From Hymenobacter armeniacus (GTDB lineage Bacteria > Bacteroidota > Bacteroidia > Cytophagales > Hymenobacteraceae): a stretch of 64,000 bases of DNA. The notes below the pieces were generated by a model. The model was not told the origin of the DNA. It searched no databases and saw only the letters and a list, made by a program, of their open reading frames with translations. The stretch spans positions 527,803 to 591,802 of the forward strand of contig NZ_JACXAC010000006.1 in assembly GCF_014699055.1 (NCBI RefSeq). Direction: 5' to 3'. The translations under genes were made by a program, and so were the position numbers. Shown here one piece after another: positions 42,036 through 51,671 of this stretch. Positions within the stretch are counted from its first letter, which is position 1. Each line of letters starts with the position of its first letter.

Positions 42036-43901
42036 TCAGGCTTCGAACCAATACACCGTGAAGGTGGTGCCCTGGCCCACGGTGCTGGTCACGTCGAGGT
42101 GGCCGCCGCGGCTGGCCACGATGCGCTGCACCAGGTACATGCCCACGCCCGCGCCCGCAATGTGCGGGTGCTGCCGCGCAAACGGCTGAAACACCGGCGC
42201 TGGGCGGCCCGGCAGCTCCATGCCCAAGCCGTTGTCTTGCACGGTGAGGATGGGCTGGCCGGACTCGGTGAGGGCGCTGCGCACCACGATGTGCGGCGGC
42301 CGGCCGGGGTCGGCAAACTTGAGGGCGTTGCTGAACAGGTTGTGCAGGATGCTGCGCAAGTTGGCGCGGCCGTAGATGAGCGTGGGCGCGGCCGAAAAAT
42401 CGAGCTCTACCACCGCGTCGGACTCCTGCACCTGGGCGCGCAGGCCCAGCAGCACTTCGTCGGCCACGCTGCGCAGGTCCAGGGTTTCGACGGGTGCCGA
42501 GAGGCCGCGCTGGTCCTGCACGGTGGCGGCCAGTTCCTGCAGGGTGGCGTCGAGCTGGCCGAGGGCCTCGTCTACCATGTGCACGATTTGGCTTTCCTGC
42601 GGGTCATCGAAGGACGCGCTGCGGCGCAGCTCCTCAAACAAGCCGCGCAGGTTGAGCACGGGCTGCTTGAGGTCGTGCGAGGCCGTGTACACGAAGGTGT
42701 CGAGGTCGCGGTTGGTGCGGGCCAGCTCGTCGTACTGGGTTTGCAGCACTTCGCGCAGGCGGTGCTGGTCGTCCACGTCGGTGCAGGCGCCAAACCAACG
42801 CGGGCCGCGCTCGTCGGCAAGCTGCCGCGCCCGGATGATGTGCCAGCGGTAGCGCCCGTCGTGCCGCCGCATCCGAAACAGGCCCTCGTAGGGCTGGCCC
42901 GAGGCAATGCTTTGCACCCAGCGGCGGGCGGCGCCGGCCTGCTCGCTGGGGTCGAGCAGGTTTATCCAGCCGGTAGGGCCCAGCTCGTCTTTGGTCAGGC
43001 CCGAGTATTCGGCCGTGTATTCGTTGTAGTAGTCGATGAAGCCCTCGGCCGTGGCCGTCCAGATGAGCTCCGGAATGCTGTCGGCCAAGAAGCGCAGCTC
43101 GGCTTCGCCGCGGCGCAGGGCTTCGGCCAGCTCGCGCTGGTCGTGGATTTCGGTGAGGGCGCCGTGCCAGAACACGGCCTGGTCGGGGGCGTGCAGCTCG
43201 GGCAGGGCGCGGCTCAGCAGCCAGCGGTACTGGCCGTCGTGGCGGCGCAGGCGGTACTCGTAGCTCCAGCCAATGCCGGCGGCCCGGGCCGAATCGGACT
43301 GGTAAAGCACGCGCAGCCGGTCGTCGGGGTGAATGAGCAGCGGCCAGATGGCGTTCAGGTCGGCCGTAGGCGGCTGGCCCGTGAAGTAGTACCACTGCGG
43401 GCTCACGTACTCGTACTTGCCGGCCGCATCCACCGTGAAGGTGATTTGGGGCACAGTTTCGGTGAGCACCCGCAGGCGCGTATCGAGGCGGCGGGTTTCG
43501 ATGGACAGCTGGTGGGCGCGCTGCCGGGCCTCCTCCTGCACGGTCACGTCCACGGCAAAAAGCAGCAGGCCGCTCACGGGGGCATCGCCCTCGCGCACGG
43601 GCTCCAGGGCAATGTCGAAGTAGCGCGGCGTGGGCTTTTCGCCGTCAGTGCCGGGCAGGGGGATGCAGTAGGCCTTGGCTACGTAGGGCCGGCCCGACTG
43701 AAAAACCTGCTGCATCACCTCCAGCAAATCGGTCGGAATGGTGCCGGGGTGCTCGGCCACGGGCTGGCCTTCCTGCACGGGGCTGCCCAGCACAAGCTGC
43801 ATGGCCTCGTTCACGAAGCCGAAGCGCAGGGCTTCGCCCTGCAGCGTGGCCACGCCGGCCGGAATGCGCCGGAGGACGTCTTGCAGCTGTTGCTCACGCA
43901 T
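42036..43901 (-). CDS. PAS-domain sensor histidine kinase, partner of a BLUF protein
   Basis: 621 residues. Three PAS domains (about 1-130, 145-265 and 275-395; PAC motifs such as HDGRYRWHIIRARQL). HisKA carries its phospho-His at about 408 in YTASHDLKQPVLNLRGLFEE. The ATPase domain has NLFSNALKFADPG and VQDNGLGM, with GAGVGMYLVQRIV as the G2 region. No transmembrane helix, so it is cytoplasmic. It is 62 bp downstream of a BLUF photoreceptor gene on the same strand, which suggests that blue light modulates this kinase. There is no adjacent response regulator. Confidence 0.9.
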   Translation of the reverse strand: MREQQLQDVLRRIPAGVATLQGEALRFGFVNEAMQLVLGSPVQEGQPVAEHPGTIPTDLLEVMQQVFQSGRPYVAKAYCIPLPGTDGEKPTPRYFDIALEPVREGDAPVSGLLLFAVDVTVQEEARQRAHQLSIETRRLDTRLRVLTETVPQITFTVDAAGKYEYVSPQWYYFTGQPPTADLNAIWPLLIHPDDRLRVLYQSDSARAAGIGWSYEYRLRRHDGQYRWLLSRALPELHAPDQAVFWHGALTEIHDQRELAEALRRGEAELRFLADSIPELIWTATAEGFIDYYNEYTAEYSGLTKDELGPTGWINLLDPSEQAGAARRWVQSIASGQPYEGLFRMRRHDGRYRWHIIRARQLADERGPRWFGACTDVDDQHRLREVLQTQYDELARTNRDLDTFVYTASHDLKQPVLNLRGLFEELRRSASFDDPQESQIVHMVDEALGQLDATLQELAATVQDQRGLSAPVETLDLRSVADEVLLGLRAQVQESDAVVELDFSAAPTLIYGRANLRSILHNLFSNALKFADPGRPPHIVVRSALTESGQPILTVQDNGLGMELPGRPAPVFQPFARQHPHIAGAGVGMYLVQRIVASRGGHLDVTSTVGQGTTFTVYWFEA

Positions 43902-43963
43902 GGCCCAACGCGGAGTAAGAAGGAGAATGGGCGGGACGCCGGCGCTGGTTCAGCGCAGTGGGT

Positions 43964-44416
43964 TTACGCATGCGCCGGCTCCGATTCGGTCGGGGCCGCA
44001 TCGGCGCCAAACACGGCCAAGCGCACCAAATCGACGAGCATGGCGTCGGCAATGCTGAGGGTGCTGGGGGGCGGCGGCACGTGCTGGGGCAGCAGGAAGC
44101 CCTGCAAGGCTTCGAAGCCGCTGGGCTCGAGCGGGTGGAAAGCCATGGACCAGTCTTCGAAGCTGCGGGCGGCAATGGGCTTGTCGACGAGCTTCACCAC
44201 GTTGGAATGGCGGCCGTCGCGCGAGATGACGTCGAACAGCGGCTCCAGCACTTCCGCTTCGCCCTCGATGAGCTGCGCGATGTTGCCGTGGCTGTAAAAC
44301 AACACGCCCGTCACGTTGCGCGCGGCGTTATCGCGGCGGCACTGGTCGAGCAGCGCCTGCAAGTCCTGGTCGGAGAGCGGACGCACGGCCCGGCTCATGT
44401 AAACAATGTGTATCAT
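43964..44416 (-). CDS. BLUF-domain blue-light photoreceptor
   Basis: 150 residues. The BLUF domain covers 1-95 and a 55-residue helical tail follows. Key residues are present with the exact spacing of AppA: Tyr6 (IHIVYMSRA), Asn30 (CRRDNAARN), Gln48 (NIAQLIEGE), Trp89 and Met91 (FEDWSMAF). FAD binds non-covalently and blue light rearranges the Tyr-Gln hydrogen bond. There is no EAL or GGDEF domain, so it is a short BLUF that must signal through a partner; the PAS kinase 62 bp downstream is the natural one. The ATG at 44414-44416 starts the fold. Confidence 0.93.
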   Translation of the reverse strand: MIHIVYMSRAVRPLSDQDLQALLDQCRRDNAARNVTGVLFYSHGNIAQLIEGEAEVLEPLFDVISRDGRHSNVVKLVDKPIAARSFEDWSMAFHPLEPSGFEALQGFLLPQHVPPPPSTLSIADAMLVDLVRLAVFGADAAPTESEPAHA

Positions 44417-44791
44417 CTTCAATAGCAGAGCGCCCGCCTTCATAGCTCAGGAAAAGTCGGGACAGGGTAAGCAGCGCACTAGTACGAGCGAAGTCCTTAG
44501 GGGTTATTCGCTTTCAGGAAAGCAACGCGACTAAGGACTGTGCTAGGTGAGGCGGGGCGTAAAAATAAGTCAGTTTTGGCTTTTTGCGCTGCGCGGAAAG
44601 AATCGGCCCAATTCTTCGGGCCTGCCGGGCTGGGCTTTGTGCCGGACTGGTAGCCCTTGGCCTCGATAGCTGCGGGAATTGGGCGAGTCGGAGCGACCAA
44701 GCATCGAGTGGGGACACCTGGGCCTGAGCCGCTTGCGCGCCGTTGAAACCGCTCTGGCCTGCGACGCTTGCCAAACCGATGGCGGCTGCCC
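44417..44791. other. Intergenic region upstream of the BLUF gene
   Basis: 375 bp between the BLUF gene and the mscS-like stop. Short open frames here are arginine- and proline-rich and lack family features. No consensus promoter with both elements was found. Nothing else was recognised. Confidence 0.4.
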
Positions 44792-47185
44792 CTAGCCCAG
44801 CATCAGCCCCTTGGCCTGAAAGCGCCGATAAATGCCCGCCAGAATCTCGCTCTTGGTGAGCTGCTCCTGCCGGATGTTGGTAATCCAGAACAGCACCTTC
44901 AGCTCGTACACCTGCCCGTTGATGCTGCTGAGCAGGATTTCGGGCGGCAGGTTGTGCAGCGTGTAGGGGCTGTTTTTGATTTCCTCCTGAATGAGCTCGC
45001 GCGCCGTTTGCAGGTTGGCCTGCAAGTCGGCTTCGGGCGCGGTGGCCGTCATTTTCAGCGACAGGTCCACGCGAATGTGGTCGTTCGTCCGCGTCCAGTT
45101 GATGACGTGGCCGGAGAGCAAGTCGCCGTTCGGCACAATGATTTCCGACCCCGTGAGCGAGAGCAGCTTGCTGGAGCGAATGCCAATGTCCTGCACCCGC
45201 CCCGATTTCCCGGCCACTTCGATGAAGTCGCCCACGTGGAAGGGCCGCTCAAAAATGAGGATGATGCCCGACACCAAGTTGTTGACGATGCTTTGCAGGC
45301 CCAGGCCAATGCCCACGCTCAGGGCCCCGAACACGATGGCGATTTTACTCAGCGGCAGGCCCGTGGCGGCCGTGGCCAGCGCAAACCCGATGAGCACCAG
45401 CAGCAGCCGCAGCGCCACCAGCCACGAGCCCCGTTGGCGCGAGTCGACGCTGTCGGCCTCGCCCACGTCGCCGAAGAAATAGCCGATGTAGCGCTGCAGC
45501 TGGGCCGAAATGAACAGAATCACGAAGAACAGCAGGATGTTGCCGTAGGTAAACTCCGTGCTGCCCAGCAGCCGCGGCGCCGTCAGGAAGTGCTCAAAGA
45601 AGCCATAGACGACGCCGTAGAGGTTCAGATTCGAAGTAAACACCACCAACCACAGTGCCCCGGCCAGCCCCGTGAGCAGGCGCATGAGTTGGGGCTCAAT
45701 GGTGGAATAGTCGAAATGTCCCGCGCTGCCCGCGGCGCTGCGGCTGCACAACATCTGCAAGTGAAACGCCTCCGTGAACAGCTCGATAAACACTGCCAGC
45801 CCGATGCCCTGCGTCAGCCCAAAAATGCCCGCCGTGCTGAACATCTTCGCCAGGCTTAGCCGCCCAACCACGTTGCACACTATGGCCAGCGCATTGAGCG
45901 CCACAAACAGCCCCGCCACCGGCACCAGAAACCGCAGCTTCTCCAGCGTCTGGCGCAGCCGCCACAGCAGCCACGCGCCGATGCCCACGGCCAGCGCATT
46001 GAGCCCCAGCAGCCCCCAGCGCGCCGCCAGGCCGGTGGCCGCATTGGCGTTGGTGATGCCCAGCCACACAAAAAATGCCACCAGCCCCAGCCACGCCAGA
46101 AACAGCCGCCGCGGCCAGCTCCGGGCAAACACCGCCGTGAGCGCCACCAGCAACAGCAGCTGCAGCAGCGACAAATAGATGGGCGGCGGGTGCAGCTCCA
46201 GCGCCGGCGCCAGGCTGAACATCACCACCAGCGTAGCCGCCACCGGCCCCGGCCGCAGGTAGCGAAAGGGCTCGGTGATGACCAAGCCCTCCTTTTTGGC
46301 CCGCCGGTAGTTGAACGTGACCCAGCCGTAGAACACCAGCCCAATCAGGGCCATGTAGGCCCAGTTGTCCCAGTTGTTGGCGAAGTAGAAGCCGATGATT
46401 TGGCGGCGGTATTGGCCGGCCTTGCGCGCTTTGGGGTCGGCGGGCGCTTTAGGGGTGGCGCTGGCTTCCCACAGCGGCGGGTAGTTGGCCTTGGCGGTGG
46501 TGCGGCCGTAGCGGCGCATCTGGTCGCCCACCTCGTCTTGCAGCTCCATGCCCTGGATGTAGCTGGCGGCCACCTGCGTTTGCAGCTGCTTTACCTTGGT
46601 GAGGCGCTTGGTGAGCAGGCCGCTGATGCGCTGCTGCCGGGCCTGCAGGGCCGAATCGGAGCGTTCCAAGGCCAGGGCGGTGGCGTCGGGGCGCAGGGCG
46701 CGGGGCCGCGCCGGGGGCAGGCGCCGGAGGCGCGCCTGCATCTCGGTGAGCTGCTTATTGGCCACGCCCAGGGCCGCCCGCCACTCCGCCAGCTGGTCCT
46801 GAATGCTGACGAGCATGAGCTGGCACATCTGCAGCTGCTTGATGTCGACCACCTCGCCCTTCTGCTTCACCGTGTATTGAATGGCTTTGAGGTTTTCCAC
46901 CATGTCCGGCAGGTCTTCGGCCAGGCCGCGGGTATCGAACACCTTGCGCACCTGCCCCGAAATGCTGCTGAGCGTGGTGTAGCCCACTTCCAGCCGATAA
47001 GAATCGTCGCGGACGGTGGTGGTGTCCACGGCCATCGTGTCTTCCTTGGCGGCGAGGGACTGAGCGGCGGCCGGGGCCAGCGCCAGCAGCCCGAGCACCA
47101 GCGTCAGCAGCACGCGGAGCGGGTTGGAATGGCCTGCAAATTGGGCCGAGCGAAGGCAAACGGGCGATATATTGAGAACGGACAT
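44792..47185 (-). CDS. Large MscS-family mechanosensitive channel
   Basis: 797 residues. The signal-like start MSVLNISPVCLRSAQFAGHS is followed by a long periplasmic coiled part (about 50-300) and around ten transmembrane helices, as in MscK/MscM-type channels. The conserved pore and beta domain is FGALSVGIGLGLQSIVNNLV, SGIILIFERPFHVGDFIEV, and then VPNGDLLSGHVINWT. It opens under membrane tension during osmotic downshock. The ATG at 47183-47185 was chosen because it precedes the secretion signal. It diverges from the M1 peptidase gene. Confidence 0.9.
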   Translation of the reverse strand: MSVLNISPVCLRSAQFAGHSNPLRVLLTLVLGLLALAPAAAQSLAAKEDTMAVDTTTVRDDSYRLEVGYTTLSSISGQVRKVFDTRGLAEDLPDMVENLKAIQYTVKQKGEVVDIKQLQMCQLMLVSIQDQLAEWRAALGVANKQLTEMQARLRRLPPARPRALRPDATALALERSDSALQARQQRISGLLTKRLTKVKQLQTQVAASYIQGMELQDEVGDQMRRYGRTTAKANYPPLWEASATPKAPADPKARKAGQYRRQIIGFYFANNWDNWAYMALIGLVFYGWVTFNYRRAKKEGLVITEPFRYLRPGPVAATLVVMFSLAPALELHPPPIYLSLLQLLLLVALTAVFARSWPRRLFLAWLGLVAFFVWLGITNANAATGLAARWGLLGLNALAVGIGAWLLWRLRQTLEKLRFLVPVAGLFVALNALAIVCNVVGRLSLAKMFSTAGIFGLTQGIGLAVFIELFTEAFHLQMLCSRSAAGSAGHFDYSTIEPQLMRLLTGLAGALWLVVFTSNLNLYGVVYGFFEHFLTAPRLLGSTEFTYGNILLFFVILFISAQLQRYIGYFFGDVGEADSVDSRQRGSWLVALRLLLVLIGFALATAATGLPLSKIAIVFGALSVGIGLGLQSIVNNLVSGIILIFERPFHVGDFIEVAGKSGRVQDIGIRSSKLLSLTGSEIIVPNGDLLSGHVINWTRTNDHIRVDLSLKMTATAPEADLQANLQTARELIQEEIKNSPYTLHNLPPEILLSSINGQVYELKVLFWITNIRQEQLTKSEILAGIYRRFQAKGLMLG

Positions 47186-47331
47186 TGTGGTGGAGTTGAA
47201 CAGGAAAAGTACGTCCCGCCCGCAGGAAAAGCCCGTCCATAAAAGCAGGGAAAGACGCAGCGTTGCGTCGCGCCGCCGAACCGCGGCATTGTGTCGACCA
47301 AGACGGGCGCCGCGCCCGCGCCATCTTTGCC

Positions 47332-47339
47332 CCGCATCA
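47332..47339 (+). promoter_or_regulatory. Weak -7-like element for the M1 peptidase
   Basis: CATCTTTG differs by one base from TAnnTTTG and sits 40 bp before the ATG. No -33 element is evident. Confidence 0.25.
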
Positions 47340-47378
47340 CGTGCAACGCCCACCCTTCCCCTGCCGTCTGTCCCTGCT

Positions 47379-49247
47379 ATGATGAAACCTCTGCTTACAC
47401 TTTTGCTGCTTGCCGGCCTGGCCGAAACCGCGGCCGCGCAAACCCAGCCACTCTACATGCCCCGCGACATTCAGCGGGCTTTCCAGAAAGGCACCCGAGC
47501 CATGGACGGCCGCCCCGGCCCCAACTACTGGCAAAACCGCGCCCGCTACGACATCACGGTGACGGCCGCCCCGCCGGCCCGCGACATCCGCGGCCGCGAA
47601 ACCATCACCTACTTCAACAACAGCCCCGACACGCTGCGCCAGGTGGTGATGCGCCTCACCATGAACATCCACCGGCCCGGCGCCGCCCGCGATTCCGACG
47701 CCAACCCCGACTACCTCACCGACGGCCTCGTCATCGACACGCTGCAAGTGAACGGCCAGGGCCAGCCGGCCCCTTTTGCCGACGGGGGCTCCGCCCGCAG
47801 CTTGCGGCTGCCCAAGGCGCTGGCCCCGCACGACTCGGTGAAATTCGCCATTGCCTGGCACTACCCCATTTCGGTGGAAAGCGGCCGCGAGGGCATGATT
47901 GACCCCACCTCGTACTTCCTGGCCTATTTCTACCCGCGCGTGGCGGTGTACGACGACTACAACGGCTGGGACCGGCTGCCTTTCGTGGACAGCAAGGAGT
48001 TCTACAACGATTTCAACGACTATACCCTGCGCGTGAAGGCCCCGGCCAACTACATTGTGTGGGCCACCGGCACGCTGCAAAACCCTGACCAGGTGCTGCA
48101 GAAAGCGGCCGCCAAGCGCCTGAAGCAGTCGATGACCAGCGACAAGGTGATTCACGTGGCCACGGCCGCCGATTTGGCCAAGAAAAGCATCACCGCCCAG
48201 CAGGCTCTGAATACCTGGGTGTGGACCGCGAAAGACATTTCGGACGTGACCGTGGGCCTGAGCGACCATTACGTGTGGGACGCCGCCAGCGTGGTGGTGG
48301 ATGCCAAAGCCAAGCGCCGCGCCAGCATGCAAGCCGCCTACGCCGACTCCACGGTGGACTTCCGCGAGTCGGTGAAGAACGGGCAGTACGCCCTGGGCTG
48401 GTTCTCGAACCCCAACAACTGGCCGGGCATCCCCTACCCCTTCCCCAAGATGACGGCCTTCCAGGGTTTTGCCGACATGGAATACCCGATGATGGTGAAC
48501 GACAGCCCGCAGAAGGACCCCAAGTTTGCGCAGTTTGTGCAGGACCACGAAATCGCGCACACCTACTTCCCCTTCTACATGGGCATCAACGAGAGCCGCT
48601 ACGCCTTCATGGACGAGGGCTGGGCCACCACGTTTGAGCGCCTCATCAACACCGCCGAAAACGGCGCTGCCACCGCCGACGAGTTCTACAAGCAGTTCCG
48701 GGTGAGCCGCTGGATAAACGACCGCAGCACCGCCCAGGACCTGCCCATCATCACGCCCAGCAGCGAGCTGCGCGCCGGCTACGGCAACAACGCCTACGGC
48801 AAGCCCTCGCTCAGCTATTTCGCCCTGAAGGATATGCTGGGTGATGCCCTGTTCAAGAAAAGCCTGCACGAATACATGGCCCGCTGGCACGGCAAGCACC
48901 CCATTCCGTGGGACTACTTCAATTCGATGAGCAGCGCCTCGGGCCAGGACCTGACCTGGTTTTTCCAGAACTGGTTTTTCACCAACAACTACATCGACCT
49001 GGCCGTGAGCGCCGTGAATGGCACCAGCCTCACGGTGCAGAACATCGGCGGTTTCGCCGTGCCGTTTGACGTGAACGTGGAATACGCCGACGGCACCAAG
49101 GCCACGCTGCACCAGTCGCCCGCCGTGTGGCAGGCCAACCAGCGCCAGGCCACCATCGCCCTGCCCAAAGCCCCCAAAACCGTGGCCCTGCAAGGCGGCA
49201 TCTTCATGGACGCCAACGAGAAAAACAACGCCTGGGCCCAGCGCTAG
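47379..49247 (+). CDS. Secreted M1-family metallopeptidase
   Basis: 622 residues. Signal peptide MMKPLLTLLLLAGLAETAAA. The zinc motif HExxH-x18-E is HEIAH (H390, E391, H394) with Glu413 in MDEGWATTFE. The upstream substrate motif GFADMEYPMMV stands for the GxMEN box. The N-terminal beta domain (YDITVTAAPPARDIRGRETI) is typical of aminopeptidase N relatives. It trims peptides outside or in the periplasm, supporting protein feeding. Two ATGs overlap at 47379 and 47382. Confidence 0.92.
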   Translation: MMKPLLTLLLLAGLAETAAAQTQPLYMPRDIQRAFQKGTRAMDGRPGPNYWQNRARYDITVTAAPPARDIRGRETITYFNNSPDTLRQVVMRLTMNIHRPGAARDSDANPDYLTDGLVIDTLQVNGQGQPAPFADGGSARSLRLPKALAPHDSVKFAIAWHYPISVESGREGMIDPTSYFLAYFYPRVAVYDDYNGWDRLPFVDSKEFYNDFNDYTLRVKAPANYIVWATGTLQNPDQVLQKAAAKRLKQSMTSDKVIHVATAADLAKKSITAQQALNTWVWTAKDISDVTVGLSDHYVWDAASVVVDAKAKRRASMQAAYADSTVDFRESVKNGQYALGWFSNPNNWPGIPYPFPKMTAFQGFADMEYPMMVNDSPQKDPKFAQFVQDHEIAHTYFPFYMGINESRYAFMDEGWATTFERLINTAENGAATADEFYKQFRVSRWINDRSTAQDLPIITPSSELRAGYGNNAYGKPSLSYFALKDMLGDALFKKSLHEYMARWHGKHPIPWDYFNSMSSASGQDLTWFFQNWFFTNNYIDLAVSAVNGTSLTVQNIGGFAVPFDVNVEYADGTKATLHQSPAVWQANQRQATIALPKAPKTVALQGGIFMDANEKNNAWAQR

Positions 49248-49411
49248 CTGCGCGGCGCCTCCCCAGCGGCCCGGCCAAGGCCGTGATATTGCCGGCAAAG
49301 CCTTTTTTGGGGGTTTTGCCGGCAATGCTGTTTTGGGTCCGGAAGTCGGTTTGCTGGCGGCCCTGGCCCTTGGGGCGGGCGGGGCGGGCGGACCGGGGGC
49401 GCCGGGCGCCG

Positions 49412-49419
49412 TAGCTTTG
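49412..49419 (+). promoter_or_regulatory. Probable -7 element of the porin gene
   Basis: TAGCTTTG matches TAnnTTTG in a very GC-rich spacer 90 bp before the porin ATG; no TTG at -33. Confidence 0.35.
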
Positions 49420-49508
49420 GGCCGGCCACCACGCGCCCAACGGGACTTCTTCGCGTGGCAAAGCTCCGGCGGCCAGCCCACACTTTCTCCTTCCTTTCCG
49501 TTACGTTA

Positions 49509-50891
49509 ATGTTGTCTTTTGTTACGCGTGGCCTGGCGGCCGGCCCCAAGCTTCTTCTATTGCCGGCCCTGCTGCTGGGCGGCCCGGCCGCCTGGGCCCA
49601 GGTAGCGCCCACGCTGCCGCCCCCGTCGGCCCCGCCCGGCCTCAAGGAAGGCCTGAAAACCTACCTCTCGCCCGACAGCACCACGTTTCTAAAGCTCAAT
49701 TTTTTGGCCCAAACCTGGGTGCGCCTCAACGAAAGCAACCCCGGCACCACCGTGAACGGGCAGCTGGAGCGCCACACCACCGACGTGGGCATTCGGCGCC
49801 TGCGCCTGGTGCTGAGCGGGCAGCTCACGCCGCGCCTGTTTCTGTTTCTGCAGTTCGGCCAGAACAACTTTTCGTACCTGTCGCCCCGCAAGGCGGGCTC
49901 GTTTTTTCACGACGCCACGGCCGATTACGCCCTCGTGAAAAAACACCTGAGCCTGGGCATCGGCCTCAACGGCTGGAACGGGCCTGCGCGCTACGCCAAC
50001 TCCTCCACGGCCTCCATTCTGGGCCTCGACTTGCCCTTGTTTCAGGAGGTGAGCATTGACATAAACGACCAGTTTTTGCGCCGCATGGGCGTGTACGCCA
50101 AGGGTAAGTTGGGCAAGCTCGACTACCGCGTGTCCGTTGGCCAGCCCTTTGTGACGCAAACGGCCTCGGCCGTGCCCGACCCGATTTCTGTGAACTCGAC
50201 CTACTCGACGCGCAACCCGCACGCGGTGGTGCACAGCTACTTCATGTACCAGTTTCTGGATCAGGAAAGCAACGCCGGCGCCGGCAACGCGGGCACCTAC
50301 CTGGGCAAGAAGCGCGTGTTCAACCTCGGCGCGGGCCTGGTGCGCCAGGGCGAGGCCATGTGGCGCCGCACCGCAGCCGGCGACACCATCAGCCAGGCCC
50401 TGACGCTCTGGGCCGTGGATGCGTTTTACGACGCGCCTGTGAACGCCGCCAAAGGCACGGCCATCACGGCCTACGGCGGCTATTTCCGCTACGACCTCGG
50501 CCCCGGCTACATCCGCAACGTGGGCGCCATGAACCCCGCCAACGGCGTGCGCGCCGGCCAGGGCTCCTTCAACGGCCCCGGCAACAACGTGCCCCTGGTG
50601 GGCACCGGCCACACGCTCTACGCCCAGACGGCCTACCTGCTCCGCCAAAACCTGCTCGGCAGCCTGGGCACGCTGCAGCCTTACGCCCAGGGCCAGTGGT
50701 CGAGCTACGACCGCCTCGCCGACCCCACGGTGGTGTTCGACGTGGGCGTGAACTGGCTTATTCTGGGCAACCTCAGCAAGCTTTCCTTCAACTACCAAAA
50801 CCGTCCGGTTTTCACCACGCAGGCCAATGGCGACGTGACGGCCACCGCCCGGCGCGGCGAGTACGTGATGCAGTACCAGGTGGCGTTTTAA
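49509..50891 (+). CDS. Outer-membrane porin (phosphate-selective OprO/OprP-like)
   Basis: 460 residues. The signal peptide (MLSFVTRGLAAGPKLLLLPA...) is followed by LKLNFLAQTWVRLNE and RHTTDVGIRRLRLVLSGQLT, typical of the OprO/OprP porin family's first strands. Alternating amphipathic strands continue to a C-terminal YVMQYQVAF ending in Phe, as expected for a barrel protein. It probably forms a trimeric outer-membrane channel for anions or small solutes; substrate unknown. The ATG at 49509 begins the signal peptide. Confidence 0.82.
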   Translation: MLSFVTRGLAAGPKLLLLPALLLGGPAAWAQVAPTLPPPSAPPGLKEGLKTYLSPDSTTFLKLNFLAQTWVRLNESNPGTTVNGQLERHTTDVGIRRLRLVLSGQLTPRLFLFLQFGQNNFSYLSPRKAGSFFHDATADYALVKKHLSLGIGLNGWNGPARYANSSTASILGLDLPLFQEVSIDINDQFLRRMGVYAKGKLGKLDYRVSVGQPFVTQTASAVPDPISVNSTYSTRNPHAVVHSYFMYQFLDQESNAGAGNAGTYLGKKRVFNLGAGLVRQGEAMWRRTAAGDTISQALTLWAVDAFYDAPVNAAKGTAITAYGGYFRYDLGPGYIRNVGAMNPANGVRAGQGSFNGPGNNVPLVGTGHTLYAQTAYLLRQNLLGSLGTLQPYAQGQWSSYDRLADPTVVFDVGVNWLILGNLSKLSFNYQNRPVFTTQANGDVTATARRGEYVMQYQVAF

Positions 50892-50926
50892 GGGAGCGAG
50901 CTGGTTGGTTGAGCCATGCTAAAAAG

Positions 50927-50959
50927 AACGTCCTGCTGCGCTTGTCGAAGCAGGACGTT
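50927..50959. terminator. Terminator between the convergent porin and thioesterase genes
   Basis: AACGTCCTGCT (50927-50937) pairs with AGCAGGACGTT (50949-50959); A-run on one side, TTTTATC on the other. Confidence 0.75.
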
Positions 50960-50982
50960 GAGGTTTTATCGAAAATGCCGCG

Positions 50983-51507
50983 CTACTCCTCGCTGCCCGC
51001 GCCTTTGCGCTGCTTCTTGAGCTGCTGGCGCACTTCCTTCACGCGCTCATCGAAGCCGTCTGGGTCGTAGCTCACGTCTTCCACGTCGAGGTCTTCGAGC
51101 AGGTTCATCATGGCGTTGGCGTGGTCGGTGCGGGTGCCGGCGGGCATGGTCACGTAGGCCATTTCCGACCACAGCAGGGCCAGCAGGCGCAGGCCGTCCT
51201 CGCTGCGCATCTGCATTTCGAGCACCAGGTTGGAGTTGTCGAAGTGAATGAGCTGGCTCAGGATGCGCACTTTGGCGCCCTGCCGGGCCGGCTTGAGGTA
51301 GCTGATGTGGTGCTTGGTGATGACCCAGGCGGCCTTCTGCTCCTGGGCGAGGTGGCCCATGTTCAGGGCGTAGTGTTCGGAGGTGTGGTCTTCGCGGGCG
51401 TTGAGGAAGTAGTCGAGGTAGCGGGCGTTGTTGAGGTGGCCCAGCATGTCGCAGTCCTGGAAATGGACGCGGTACGTGGTTTCGGGGGTTTGGATGAGGC
51501 GGGGCAT
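50983..51507 (-). CDS. Acyl-CoA thioesterase (4HBT hotdog fold)
   Basis: 174 residues. The hotdog-fold start is YRVHFQDCDMLGHLNNARYL, with the Asp-Met-x-x-His-Leu-Asn motif of the 4-hydroxybenzoyl-CoA/YbgC type family. HHISYLKPARQGAKVRILSQ is the central helix-strand. The acidic, basic C-terminal tail is not conserved. It should hydrolyse acyl-CoA thioesters in the cytoplasm; substrate length unknown. The ATG at 51505-51507 was chosen over an upstream start that adds a Pro/Gln-rich tail. Confidence 0.85.
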   Translation of the reverse strand: MPRLIQTPETTYRVHFQDCDMLGHLNNARYLDYFLNAREDHTSEHYALNMGHLAQEQKAAWVITKHHISYLKPARQGAKVRILSQLIHFDNSNLVLEMQMRSEDGLRLLALLWSEMAYVTMPAGTRTDHANAMMNLLEDLDVEDVSYDPDGFDERVKEVRQQLKKQRKGAGSEE

Positions 51508-51671
51508 GGCAGCGGGAGGTTGCTGGGGCAAAGGTCGGGAACGGGGGTGACGTTGGTACACATGGCGATTTTGTTTTGGCTTCCGGTCATGCCCACTCGC
51601 CCAAAACTACTCGGCACGCCTAACACTTTGGAGAAAATTTGCTACCTTTTAGCCTCCAAAATTCCCGCCTC

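Noticed and set aside
44514..44774. Possible 86-residue minus-strand gene upstream of the BLUF gene
   Set aside because: Arg/Ala/Gln-rich, with no family motif, no promoter or start context, and overlapping alternative frames.
47337..49481. A 714-codon open frame opposite the M1 peptidase
   Set aside because: It is a shadow of the peptidase gene, which carries HExxH and a signal peptide; the antisense product has no recognisable features.
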